Assembly: GCF_006337165.1 (NCBI RefSeq)
Contig: NZ_CP040896.1
Span: 558,001 to 622,000, forward strand
Direction: 5' to 3'
Source of the DNA: Hymenobacter jejuensis
Lineage (GTDB): Bacteria > Bacteroidota > Bacteroidia > Cytophagales > Hymenobacteraceae
Length of the DNA: 64,000 bases
Shown: one piece after another, positions 24,280 to 32,627 of the stretch
How positions within the stretch are numbered: position 1 is the first letter of the stretch
How the letters are laid out: each line of letters opens with the position of its first letter
The notes under the pieces: model-generated
Told to the model about the DNA's origin: nothing
Database searches by the model: none
Seen by the model: only the letters and a program-made list of their open reading frames with translations
Made by a program: the position numbers and the translations under genes

Positions 24280-26757
24280 TCACGGCTTGCCCGTGCGGTT
24301 GAGTTCTTCCAGCGATGCGCTGTGCTTAACTGCCTCAAAGTTAGCGCCTTTGCTGAAGCGGTAGCCCAACGTTAGACGAACGGTCTGCGAGCCAGAGTAC
24401 AGGCTGATGGCGTTGATGTTGCCGTTGAGGTTGGCCGTGGCCTTCAGCAAGCGACTCCGAAAGAGGTCGGTTGCGCTAAGGCTCAGGTCGAGCTGGTCGT
24501 GCAGGAAGGAGCGCTTCAGGCCTGCATCCACCCACCAGTTGGCTTTCAGTTGATACAGCCCGTACGCCATAGGCCCCTGATACCCAGCACTTACCTGCAA
24601 CCGGAATTGCCGGGGCAGCTGTACGCTCTGCGACGAGCGGGCCGTAAAACTCACCTGCTCATTCGTCAGCGTTTGGCCCTGTAGCACTTTGGTAAAGCGC
24701 TGGTACGCCACGGAAGCGGTGTTTGTCATTTGCCAGTTCTTCGTCAGCGTAACCGGCGCGAGCAGCGTGGCGTTGAGGTTCTGAAAATCGTTGACGTTTT
24801 GCTGCTGAAACACAGTCGTTTGGTCGACGGCGCGCTGCTCCGGAATCTCGGCGATGTAGCCTTTCGTCACGGCATAGCCTACCGTCAGGCTGTACTGGTG
24901 CTTCAGCATCTGCCCCACTTCCAACGTGCTGGTATACTGCGGCTTAAGCGAAGGATTGCCTTTGATCCAGGAATATGGGTCGAGGTAGAAGATAAACGGA
25001 TTCAGGGTTTCGTACTGCGGCCGGTCGATGCGGCGGCTGTAGCTGTAGCTGATTTGGTAGTCGGGGCTGATGGTTTGCTGAACTTGCAGGCTCGGAAACA
25101 GGCCTAGGTAGCTGCGCTGGGTGGATTGCGCCAGCGTCAGGGAGTGGCCGTGGGTGCGCGTCTGCTCGGCCCGCAGGCCGCCCTGCACGCTCCACTGCTG
25201 GCCCAGGCGCGCCGCAACGTTGGCGTACGCGGCATAGATGTCTTCCTGGTAGCGGAAGTGGCTGCTCCGGGTGGCATCCGGCACGGCTTGCCCATCGGTT
25301 AAAGCAAAGAAATTCAACTCGTTATCCGATATAACCCGGCTGGCCTTAGCGCCCAGCTCCAGCTTAGTCGTTTTGGTTAATGGCTTGGCGAAATCGGTTT
25401 TGGCCGAATAGATGTCGTAGTGTGTCGGGTTGTGACTGGTGAGCAAGGTGCTGAACGGCCCGGCGGCCCGGCCCAAGCTGTCGAAGTGATTTTGGAAGGT
25501 CGAGTTGTTGTCGTTGAACAACCGCACATAGTCCGCATCGGCGGAGATGGTGGTGCCCACCGTATCGAGCTGGCCCACATAATGCAGATTGGCAGCCCCA
25601 TTGGTTAACACGCTATGTGCTTGATTATTAGCCTGAATAAAGAGATCGTCGGGAGCGTAACCGGTGCGCAGGTAGGTGCCGGTCCGGAAGGCGTCGTTGG
25701 TGTTGCGCTGGGTTAGGCTGGCCGTAACGCCCAAGCTGTGCCGGCGATTGAGCGCATAGTCGGCGCTGAGGCGCACGGCCGGCACGTAGTGCACGCCGTT
25801 TTCGTGGTCGTTTTGGTCGAAGGTGCTGGTCGTGGCTTCGCCCCGAAATTCGCGGTGCATCTGATTGGTCCGAAACCGAGTGCGGCGGGCCATGTCCACC
25901 CCTAGGGAGGTATTCCACTTGCCCTTCTTGTAGTTCAGATTGGCCCCCGTGCTGTAGCCGTGCAGCCGGCTGTACTGGTACTGATAGCCAGCGTACACGC
26001 TGCCGTTGAGGCCAGCCACTTGGTTTTTCTTCAGGTTGAGGTTGATAATGCCCGCCGAACCCGCTGCATCGTATTTAGCTGACGGGTTGGCGATTAGCTC
26101 CAAGCTTTTGAGGTTGTCGGCGGGCATGGCTTGCAACAAGGCCTGCAACTCCTTGCCCGAGAGATACGAGCGCTTGCCGTCGAGCAACACTTGCACGCCG
26201 GCTTTGCCGTTGAGCTGAAGGTTGCCGTCTTGGTCTACTGCCACGCCGGGCGATTTGGTGAGCACCTCGTAGGCTGTGCTACCGGCCGCCAGCGGGGTGC
26301 CTTCTACATTCACAATCATCCGATCTGCTTCCTTCACCACGGTAGGCCGCAGGGCCTGCACCGTCACTTCCTGCAGCATTTTGGCGTCGTTTTGCAGGGT
26401 CAAAACGCCGCAATCTTTGCGGAAATCGGTATTACCAACAGTGAAAGAGGGCGTTTGCAGGGGCGCATAACCCAGCATGGTTACCTTCAGCAGGTAGGCT
26501 CCGGGGGTAGGGGTTCTTAGCGAAAACTTACCGGCTTCGTCGGCTGCCACGCCCGTTACGAGCGCATTGGTAGCGGCATTGAGCACCACCACGTTGGCAA
26601 AGCTGACGGCCGCGCCCTTTGCATCTTTCACCGTCCCCGAAAGCATGCCCTCGGCAGGCTGGCCAACCACAGCCCGCCCTAAACAGAAGTAAAGCAACCA
26701 GAAAAGCAGGCCACGCAGGCGTTGCGGACGAAACAGGGAAGTAAGCGTTGGTTTCAT
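24280..26757 (-). CDS. Outer-membrane beta-barrel TonB-dependent receptor-like protein
   Basis: An 825-residue protein with signal peptide from ATG 26757. An N-terminal carboxypeptidase-regulatory-like domain (GMLSGTVKDAKGAAVSFANV) comes first. The plug follows (PTVVKEADRMIVNVEGTPLA, SPGVAVDQDGNLQLNGKAGV, VLLDGKRSYLSGKELQALL), then a PF14905-type barrel with RRIDRPQYETLNPF and a terminal LTLGYRF segment. Unlike SusC it has no SusD partner and is shorter. The ligand is unknown. It lies behind the LytTR/LytS pair with a 263-base gap and ahead of two phosphodiesterase genes, so phosphoester or peptide uptake are possible. Confidence 0.85.
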   Translation of the reverse strand: MKPTLTSLFRPQRLRGLLFWLLYFCLGRAVVGQPAEGMLSGTVKDAKGAAVSFANVVVLNAATNALVTGVAADEAGKFSLRTPTPGAYLLKVTMLGYAPLQTPSFTVGNTDFRKDCGVLTLQNDAKMLQEVTVQALRPTVVKEADRMIVNVEGTPLAAGSTAYEVLTKSPGVAVDQDGNLQLNGKAGVQVLLDGKRSYLSGKELQALLQAMPADNLKSLELIANPSAKYDAAGSAGIINLNLKKNQVAGLNGSVYAGYQYQYSRLHGYSTGANLNYKKGKWNTSLGVDMARRTRFRTNQMHREFRGEATTSTFDQNDHENGVHYVPAVRLSADYALNRRHSLGVTASLTQRNTNDAFRTGTYLRTGYAPDDLFIQANNQAHSVLTNGAANLHYVGQLDTVGTTISADADYVRLFNDNNSTFQNHFDSLGRAAGPFSTLLTSHNPTHYDIYSAKTDFAKPLTKTTKLELGAKASRVISDNELNFFALTDGQAVPDATRSSHFRYQEDIYAAYANVAARLGQQWSVQGGLRAEQTRTHGHSLTLAQSTQRSYLGLFPSLQVQQTISPDYQISYSYSRRIDRPQYETLNPFIFYLDPYSWIKGNPSLKPQYTSTLEVGQMLKHQYSLTVGYAVTKGYIAEIPEQRAVDQTTVFQQQNVNDFQNLNATLLAPVTLTKNWQMTNTASVAYQRFTKVLQGQTLTNEQVSFTARSSQSVQLPRQFRLQVSAGYQGPMAYGLYQLKANWWVDAGLKRSFLHDQLDLSLSATDLFRSRLLKATANLNGNINAISLYSGSQTVRLTLGYRFSKGANFEAVKHSASLEELNRTGKP

Positions 26758-27020
26758 GGCAGTATGGAGGATGGGGTGAAACACACTCTCAGCGCGTCAA
26801 GCGACTGATGCTCAAATGTGTGACACACCTCACCCTCCCGAAACCAAAAACCCACGAGAGCGGAAATCCGGACTGTGAACGAGGATATCAGGCCAATGAA
26901 AAAGACGGCGGTCAGCCCCAAACGTGCGCCGGATGTAGACGCGATTACACACAAAACCGGCCGCACCGGCTGCTAACAGCAACGGTACGGCCGGCCCAAA
27001 ACCCAGCCTGCACCCTAGCC

Positions 27021-27785
27021 TCAGGCGCCGAGCCACTGCTTGAAAGCCGCCGCCCGGCTGCTGCTGACAAACACGTCTTCGTGGGCGGCCGGATTCACGA
27101 GCAGGTACAAGCGGCCTTTTAAGTACGGCTTTACCTCGCTCACCGCGTTGATGTGCACCAGAAATTGCCGGTTGACGCGAAAAAACAACTGCTTATCCAA
27201 CTGTTCTTCCAGCTGGTCGAGGGTGAAATTGAGAATAAACCTTTTCTTCTCGTTTGTCACCAAAAAAACCACCGCATCTTCCGCTTGAAAATACGCAATG
27301 TCGTGCAACTGCACCACCTTAATGCTTTGTCCATTTTTCACCAGAAAACGTGAGCGCAGCTGTGGTTGCGGCCCCTGAAGCGACCGCAATAACCCCTGCA
27401 ATTTTCCTAAGCCATCGGCGAGGTAATGTTGTTTCGATTCTTCGTATTTGCGCAGCGCATGTGCCACGTCTTCCCGCCTTACCGGCTTTAGCAAATAATC
27501 GACGCTGTTTACTTTGAAAGCCTCAATTGCATATTGGTTATAGGCCGTCGTGAAAATAATCGGGCATTTCATTTCTACTTGGCTAAATATGTCGAAGCTG
27601 CTGCCGTCTGAAAGGTGAATATCACAGAAAATCAGGTCCGGCGCTTGGTGCGTGGAAAGCCACTCTACTGCTTCTTCCACCGAGCCCAGCGTGGCGAGCA
27701 GATCGGTATCCGGGCGCACAGCCCGGATCATGTCGGCCAGGATGTCGGCCGCAAATTGCTCATCCTCAATAAGTAGCGTCTTCAT
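27021..27785 (-). CDS. LytTR-family response regulator
   Basis: A 254-residue regulator from ATG 27785. The receiver domain (1-120) has the acidic pair D8/E9, phospho-acceptor D55 (FCDIHL), T80 and K100. The LytTR DNA-binding domain (about 145-250) shows FLVKNGQSIKVV, IAYFQAEDAVVFL and FFRVNRQFLVHINAV. Its start overlaps the end of the upstream histidine kinase gene by 20 bases, so the two form a coupled pair. Likely targets are the TonB-type receptor gene downstream and perhaps itself. The kinase that should activate it is frameshifted (see next entries). Confidence 0.9.
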   Translation of the reverse strand: MKTLLIEDEQFAADILADMIRAVRPDTDLLATLGSVEEAVEWLSTHQAPDLIFCDIHLSDGSSFDIFSQVEMKCPIIFTTAYNQYAIEAFKVNSVDYLLKPVRREDVAHALRKYEESKQHYLADGLGKLQGLLRSLQGPQPQLRSRFLVKNGQSIKVVQLHDIAYFQAEDAVVFLVTNEKKRFILNFTLDQLEEQLDKQLFFRVNRQFLVHINAVSEVKPYLKGRLYLLVNPAAHEDVFVSSSRAAAFKQWLGA

Positions 27786-28479
27786 AACGGTCAAGGGGTA
27801 GCAAGGGAAGGACTACGCGGAAGGTCTGGGCAGTTTTTTCGATGCGCACGGGTCGGTCGCTCAGGTAGCGGTATCGGCTGATGATGTTGTTCAGCCCCAC
27901 TTTGGTTGAGGTGACGGGGGTAGTGCGCGGCTGCAAATCGTTTTCGACAATTACGCTGTCATTTTCGGCGTAAATACGGATTTGCAACGGTTTTTTAGTT
28001 GTGGAGCCGTTGTGCTTAATGGCATTCTCAATCAGCATTTGCAGCGCCGCCGACGGCAGGGCTTTCGACATACTTTCGGGCGGCAAGTTGATCTGAAATT
28101 GCAGCTTGTTGCCTAATCGCGTCTGCATCAAGAAGATATATGCTTCTACCAGTTGCAGTTCGTCCTGGAGCGTCACGACGGGCTTGGCGCTGTTGTCCAG
28201 CGTCAGGCGGTACACGGTAGAAAGCTGATTCAGAAAGTCGCTGGCCTGCTGCTGATCTTTATAGATCAGGGAGTTGAGCACGTTTAGGCTGTTGAACAGG
28301 AAATGCGGATCTACCTGATTTTTAAGCAGTTCTAGTTGCGCTTTAAAGTTTTCTTTTTGCAGTTGCTCAGCCCGCAACAACTCCTGCTGCAATTGCGCTT
28401 TGGTATTTTCGCGCTCCACGAAATAATAAAAAAAGAGCGATATAATACTGCTCACGAAAAAAGCCAAGCGCACCCGCAT
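27766..28479 (-). CDS. LytS-type sensor histidine kinase, C-terminal part of a split gene
   Basis: The 237 residues from ATG 28479 hold the last membrane helix (RLAFFVSSIISLFFYYFVER), a coiled coil, the His_kinase motif NQVDPHFLFNSLN with H59, and the HATPase N box (LQMLIENAIKHN) with VGLNNIISRYRYL. Reading upstream in the same frame continues into plausible membrane sequence (NNFIICFFFIFLPYLLIIKL) as far as a TAA at 28633-28635. The missing N-terminal helices are in another frame at 28620-28832. One extra base in the A7 tract would join them into about 355 residues, a normal length for this family. Confidence 0.8.
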   Translation of the reverse strand: MRVRLAFFVSSIISLFFYYFVERENTKAQLQQELLRAEQLQKENFKAQLELLKNQVDPHFLFNSLNVLNSLIYKDQQQASDFLNQLSTVYRLTLDNSAKPVVTLQDELQLVEAYIFLMQTRLGNKLQFQINLPPESMSKALPSAALQMLIENAIKHNGSTTKKPLQIRIYAENDSVIVENDLQPRTTPVTSTKVGLNNIISRYRYLSDRPVRIEKTAQTFRVVLPLLPLDRYEDATY

Positions 28480-28619
28480 CGGCGATATTTCGACATGAAA
28501 GCGAAATAGTTTTATAATCAGAAGGTAGGGCAGAAAAATAAAGAAAAAGCAGATGATAAAGTTATTTAAAAAGGCAACAAGACCTTCAATAACTAATTTT
28601 TGAAAAGGCGAAAGAGCAT

Positions 28620-28832
28620 TCAGGCTCTTTTTTTAAAAAAAGAAGCTATTTGCCCATTCGACCAGAATATGACTAACAAATAAACAAATACCAGTCCTAG
28701 TTCAATTACTATTCCGCGGTCGAAAATCCAGATGGTGCCGAGGTTAATAAAAACGAAAGTGTAATAAAATGCGATTGCCGTTAGGGCAGCTCTGCCAATG
28801 GTTTTGAAGATGGGCGCCTGTAACATTCGCAT
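28620..28832 (-). pseudogene. N-terminal membrane part of the split LytS-type kinase
   Basis: From ATG 28832 (or 28826) this frame encodes MLQAPIFKTIGRAALTAI and two membrane helices, AFYYTFVFINLGTIWIF and IVIELGLVFVYLLVIF. It then ends KKRA and a stop at 28620. The stop comes just after a T7A7 tract (28628-28641), and the downstream kinase frame continues the membrane domain. I read this as one gene with a -1 frameshift: a true mutation, a sequencing or assembly error, or slippage or phase variation at the homopolymer. An ORF start as far up as 29027 exists but is not needed. Confidence 0.6.
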
Positions 28833-29080
28833 CAGAGTGCAGCCTAAAAAGTACCTGGGAAGGTAAGAAGTGAGGTTGTATTTGCCGACTCGCACTTGAT
28901 CGTTGCGCAAGCCGCCCCAAGATGCAGACAACTGCGGAGCGCCGGCAACCCCAAAGCCAATGAAACCGGATAATACAGCGCTGAAAGCCGCAAAATCACC
29001 CTCGAAATAAGCAGTGCTACTGGTCAAAACTTACTACATTATACCAGTCAGCCGATCTGCCGTAGCGGGCCGGCACGCTG

Positions 29081-29113
29081 CCGGTTAGTTTGCACCCGGT
29101 GCATCGAAACCGG
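29081..29113. promoter_or_regulatory. 33-base odd palindrome, operator candidate
   Basis: CCGGTT, four unpaired bases, TGCACC, a central C, GGTGCA, four unpaired bases, AACCGG. All 12 paired bases are perfect and the spacing is symmetric, as expected for a dimeric regulator site. It lies directly upstream of the -33 element proposed for the monooxygenase gene. Confidence 0.4.
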
Positions 29114-29116
29114 TAA

Positions 29117-29147
29117 TTGGGCAGCTCCTCTCCTCTTTCTACCTTTT
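29117..29147 (+). promoter_or_regulatory. Promoter candidate for the flavin monooxygenase gene
   Basis: TTGG at 29117-29120, 19 bases, then TACCTTTT at 29140-29147, directly abutting the ATG at 29148. It fits the Bacteroidota pattern with one mismatch in each box. If real, the mRNA would be leaderless or the functional start lies further in. Confidence 0.35.
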
Positions 29148-30278
29148 ATGGAAACGACACGGACGCTGATCATTGGGGCCAGTGTGGCGGGGTTGGCGGC
29201 GGCCGCCTGTTTGCAGCAACTTGGCCTCGACTACCTCATTCTCGAAAAAGAGGCGTGCGCGGCGGCCCCGTGGCGGCGGCACTACGAGCGGCTGCATCTG
29301 CACACCGATAAGGGCCTGTCGCAGTTGCCGTACAAACCGTTTCACCGCGCCGTTCCTCGTTATCCGAGCCGTGAGCAGGTGGTGGCGTATTTGGAGGCGT
29401 ATCGGCAACAGTTTAGCATCGAGCCCCGCTTCCATACCGAAGTAAAATCGCTCCGCAGAGAGGGCGACGGGTGGATTGCCCAGACTACCCAAGGCACTTT
29501 CCGCACGGCTTATGTGATCATGGCTACCGGAGCATACGGAACGCCCAAAACCCTGAACGTCAAAGGATTAAATACATTTCCAGGAAAAATCATCCACAGC
29601 GCCGCTTACCAAACCGGCCGCGACTTTCAGGGGCAGCGCGTGTTGGTGATCGGGTTTGGCAACTCAGCGGGCGACATAGCCGTGGATTTGCACGAACACG
29701 GGGCCATGCCCGCAATGGCCGTGCGCGCGCCGGTCAACGTGATTCCGCGTGACCTGCTGGGCATTCCCATTCTGCGCGTAAGCATTCTGTTGTCGAAGTT
29801 ACCGGCCCGGGTCGCCGACGCTTTGGCGGCTCCTTTGCTGCGTTTTTTGGTGGGTGACATCACCAAACTGGGCCTGCAAAAAAGACCAGACGGGCCGTTT
29901 GCCCAAATTCAGCTCGAAGGGAAAATTCCGCTTCTCGACTGCGGCACGCTCCACCACATCCGGCAAGGAAATATCGCCATTTACCCCGGCCTCGACTATT
30001 TTGAGGGAGCCATCGCGCATTTTTCCGACGGCCAGCAGGCGCCCTTTGACGCCGTAGTGGCGGCCGTGGGCTACGAGCCAAGCGCCCCCAACTGGCTTGT
30101 GGTGTCCCCAAATCGGGCGGCGGATTTGAAACGCCAGCTGAAGCACCAACGGTATTTTGGCCACGAGGGCTTGTATGGGTGTGGGTGGTACGTGGGCCCG
30201 ACCGGCCTATTCCGCGAGATTGGCTTCGAGGCCCAAGCCATCGCGCAGGACATTGCCCAGAAAGACAAGCCGAAGTAA
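29148..30278 (+). CDS. FAD/NADPH-dependent flavin-containing monooxygenase (YUCCA/FMO-like)
   Basis: A 376-residue flavoprotein. The FAD motif is TLIIGASVAGLAAA (residues 6-19), the FMO-like segment is PGKIIHSAAYQTG, and the NADPH motif is VLVIGFGNSAGDIAVDL; ATGAYGTPK and AVVAAVGYEPS are the ATG and late landmarks. The pattern is that of small single-component FMOs and related putative flavoprotein oxidoreductases. It may oxygenate a soft nucleophile or aldehyde/ketone; the substrate is unknown. It is a single-gene unit ending at a strong hairpin. Confidence 0.82.
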   Translation: METTRTLIIGASVAGLAAAACLQQLGLDYLILEKEACAAAPWRRHYERLHLHTDKGLSQLPYKPFHRAVPRYPSREQVVAYLEAYRQQFSIEPRFHTEVKSLRREGDGWIAQTTQGTFRTAYVIMATGAYGTPKTLNVKGLNTFPGKIIHSAAYQTGRDFQGQRVLVIGFGNSAGDIAVDLHEHGAMPAMAVRAPVNVIPRDLLGIPILRVSILLSKLPARVADALAAPLLRFLVGDITKLGLQKRPDGPFAQIQLEGKIPLLDCGTLHHIRQGNIAIYPGLDYFEGAIAHFSDGQQAPFDAVVAAVGYEPSAPNWLVVSPNRAADLKRQLKHQRYFGHEGLYGCGWYVGPTGLFREIGFEAQAIAQDIAQKDKPK

Positions 30279-30305
30279 GCACCAAACAAGCATTTCACAC
30301 AGCCA

Positions 30306-30356
30306 AAAAGCCTCTTCATAACACATTGATAATAAATGTGTTATGAAGAGGCTTTT
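30306..30356. terminator. Bidirectional terminator with perfect 22-base arms
   Basis: Arms 30306-30327 and 30335-30356 are fully complementary around a seven-base loop, with A-run and T-run at the two ends. It lies between the convergent stops at 30278 (rightward) and 30377 (leftward) and can serve both. Confidence 0.9.
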
Positions 30357-30376
30357 CTATACCAACCAAGCTTTGC

Positions 30377-32611
30377 CTAGACTAGCTTATCGGGGGTGAT
30401 GGGCAATTCGCGCACGCGCTTGCCGGTAGCGTTGAACACGGCATTGGCGATGGCCGGGGCCACACCGATCGTGGCGATTTCGCCGATCCCCTTCGTGCCC
30501 AGCGCGTTGACGTGGAAGTCGGGCTGATTCACAAAAGCAACCTGCACATCGGGCGAGTCGGCATGAACCGGTACGTGGTAGTCGGCGAAGTCCTTGGTGA
30601 CGTAGCGGCCGAAGCGGTCGTCGATGATGGCGTGCTCCATCAGGGCCATGCCGATGCCACCGACGGCGCCACCTTTCATTTGGTTGCCGGCGGTTTTCTC
30701 ATTGATGATGGTGCCCGCATCGGCACAAGAAACCAGCTTGCTGACCCGCACCTCGCCGGTGAGCACGTGTACCCGTACCTCGGCAAAATGCACCGAAAAC
30801 GAGTACATGGAGTACTTCTGGCCCGCGTCGTCGGGTTTGGCTTCTACGGCCACAGCCGTGGCGCCCGCCTGCTTCAGCAAGTCAGCGTAGGGCACGCGGG
30901 CTGCAGCGTTACCGGCCAGCGTGAGGTAGCCATCCGCCAGGTTTATGTCTTCCGTTTTGGCTGAGGCGAAGGTTGCGTTGCCGGACGCTGCCAATCCGCG
31001 CAGTTTGTCTTTGAGCGCCAGGCAGGCCTGCTGCGTGGCCGGGCCTACGCTGTTTACGGTGGAGGAGCCGCCCTGCGTACCGGCCTTGGGAAAGGACGAG
31101 TTGCCCAACTCAAACCGGATTTTCTGCGGGTCCAGGCCCAGGGTGTCGGCCGCAATCTGCGTCATCGCGGTGCCGGTGCCGGGGCCGATGTCGGTGGTGG
31201 CGCACTGTAGCAAGACGGTGCCATTGGCCAGCAATTGCGCGCCCACGGTGGCCGCGCCGCGGTGCGCGCCAAACGTGCCAACGCCCATGCCGTAGCCCAC
31301 CAGCCAGTCGCCGTCGCGTACGGAGCCGGGTTCGAGCTTCCGCTTGTTCCAGCCAATGCGTTCAGCACCAAGTTGATAACACTCTTTCAAAAACTTAGTA
31401 CTCCAGGGTTTTTCTTTTTCCGGGTCCTGGTCGGTGTAGTTGCGCAGCCGGAATTCGAGCGGGTCGAGCTTCAGCAAGTGGGCCATTTCATCCATGGCCG
31501 ACTCCAGGGCAAATGCACCGGTCGCTTCGCCGGGGCCGCGCATCCAGATGGGGGAGTTTATGTCGAGGGCCGCCAGGCGGTAGCGGGTGGTGAGGTTAGG
31601 CGAGGCGTACATCATGCGCGTCTGCGCCAGCGTCGATTCGGTAAACTCCTCGAAGGACGAGGTCTGGCCGATGCTCTCGTGCGTGATGGCCGTGATTTTA
31701 CCGTCGGCGGTAGCGCTCATGCCGATTTTCTGCCAGGTGTAAGGCCGGTAACCTACCATGGTAAACATCTGCTCGCGGGTCAGCATCAGCTTCACCGGGC
31801 GGTTTACCACCTTGGCGGCAATAATGGCGGCTGACTCGTGGGGCCAGCTGTGCAGGGCGTTGCCAAACGCCCCGCCCACAAAGGTGGCAATCACCTTCAC
31901 GTTTTCCTCGGGCAACCCCCACTCTTTGGCGAAGTCGCGCCGCGTAGCCATGGTGCCTTGCGTCTTGTCGTAAATGGTCAGGCGGTCAGGTGCTTCCCAG
32001 TGCGCCGTGATGGCTTGCAGCTCCATGGGGTGGTGCACCTCGGTCGGAATGACGTACTCTTGTTCCAGCTTAATGGCGCCGGTCTTGTACGCATCCGCCT
32101 GGCCCCGCTGGTAGTCGTTCATCGGCGACTTCGGATTCTTCTTGGCCGAAGTGGGCAAAAATGCCTGCGAGGCATTGGCTTCCAGATTGGTCTGGTGCTT
32201 TTCCGGCGCGTATTGCCCCTTCACCAATCCGGCAGCAAAGCGTGCTCGCTCCAGCGTGTCGGCCACCACGATGGCAATGGGCTGGTCGTTGAAGCGGATT
32301 TTATCGTCGTGAAATATCTTAATCGGCCCGCCCGCCGTGGCTGGCTGCGAGGGGTCCTTGCCCGCTGTGTCGAAGCCCGGCACTTTGGGCGAGTTAAAAT
32401 GGGTGATGACGGCCAGCACGCCCGGTGCACGTTCGGCGGCCTTGGTATCGACGCCCGTAATGCGGCCTTTGGTAACGGTGCTGCCCACGAGTACGGCGTA
32501 GGTGATGCCCGGTAGCTGGTATTCGGCCGAATAAGTGGCCGCGCCAGTCACTTTCAGGCGGCCGTCCACCCGGTTCATCGGCGCTCCGATTTGCTTTTCT
32601 GGTGTTTTCAT
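30377..32611 (-). CDS. Molybdopterin-binding subunit of periplasmic aldehyde oxidoreductase (PaoC-like)
   Basis: A 744-residue xanthine-oxidase-family large subunit. ATG 32611 gives MKTPEKQIGAPMNRVDGRLKVTG, matching the family start; an upstream in-frame start at 32662 overlaps the previous gene. Cofactor-contact regions are visible: WMRGPGEATGAFALESAMD, QGGSSTVNSVGPA and the C-terminal GTKGIGEIATIGVAPAI with the catalytic Glu. It holds the molybdenum cytosine- or molybdopterin-type cofactor and hydroxylates aldehydes or heterocycles. It is the last gene of the leftward Fe-S/FAD/Mo operon. Confidence 0.9.
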   Translation of the reverse strand: MKTPEKQIGAPMNRVDGRLKVTGAATYSAEYQLPGITYAVLVGSTVTKGRITGVDTKAAERAPGVLAVITHFNSPKVPGFDTAGKDPSQPATAGGPIKIFHDDKIRFNDQPIAIVVADTLERARFAAGLVKGQYAPEKHQTNLEANASQAFLPTSAKKNPKSPMNDYQRGQADAYKTGAIKLEQEYVIPTEVHHPMELQAITAHWEAPDRLTIYDKTQGTMATRRDFAKEWGLPEENVKVIATFVGGAFGNALHSWPHESAAIIAAKVVNRPVKLMLTREQMFTMVGYRPYTWQKIGMSATADGKITAITHESIGQTSSFEEFTESTLAQTRMMYASPNLTTRYRLAALDINSPIWMRGPGEATGAFALESAMDEMAHLLKLDPLEFRLRNYTDQDPEKEKPWSTKFLKECYQLGAERIGWNKRKLEPGSVRDGDWLVGYGMGVGTFGAHRGAATVGAQLLANGTVLLQCATTDIGPGTGTAMTQIAADTLGLDPQKIRFELGNSSFPKAGTQGGSSTVNSVGPATQQACLALKDKLRGLAASGNATFASAKTEDINLADGYLTLAGNAAARVPYADLLKQAGATAVAVEAKPDDAGQKYSMYSFSVHFAEVRVHVLTGEVRVSKLVSCADAGTIINEKTAGNQMKGGAVGGIGMALMEHAIIDDRFGRYVTKDFADYHVPVHADSPDVQVAFVNQPDFHVNALGTKGIGEIATIGVAPAIANAVFNATGKRVRELPITPDKLV

Positions 32612-32627
32612 AACAAAAGTCGGAGAG

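Larger units (their letters stand above)
28833..29147. other. Divergent region between split kinase and flavin monooxygenase
   Basis: This 315-base gap should hold promoters of both divergent units. It contains an exceptionally symmetric 33-base palindrome at 29081-29113 and a promoter-like TTGG-N19-TACCTTTT ending next to the start at 29148. The leftward part is AT-rich with no clear second promoter. Confidence 0.5.

Noticed and set aside
28620..28645. Programmed ribosomal -1 frameshifting at the T-run of the split kinase
   Set aside because: A slip on the T7 run would lead at once to TAA in the new frame; the A-run is not in the phase of a classic slippery heptamer. Slippage of polymerase, mutation or sequence error fit better.
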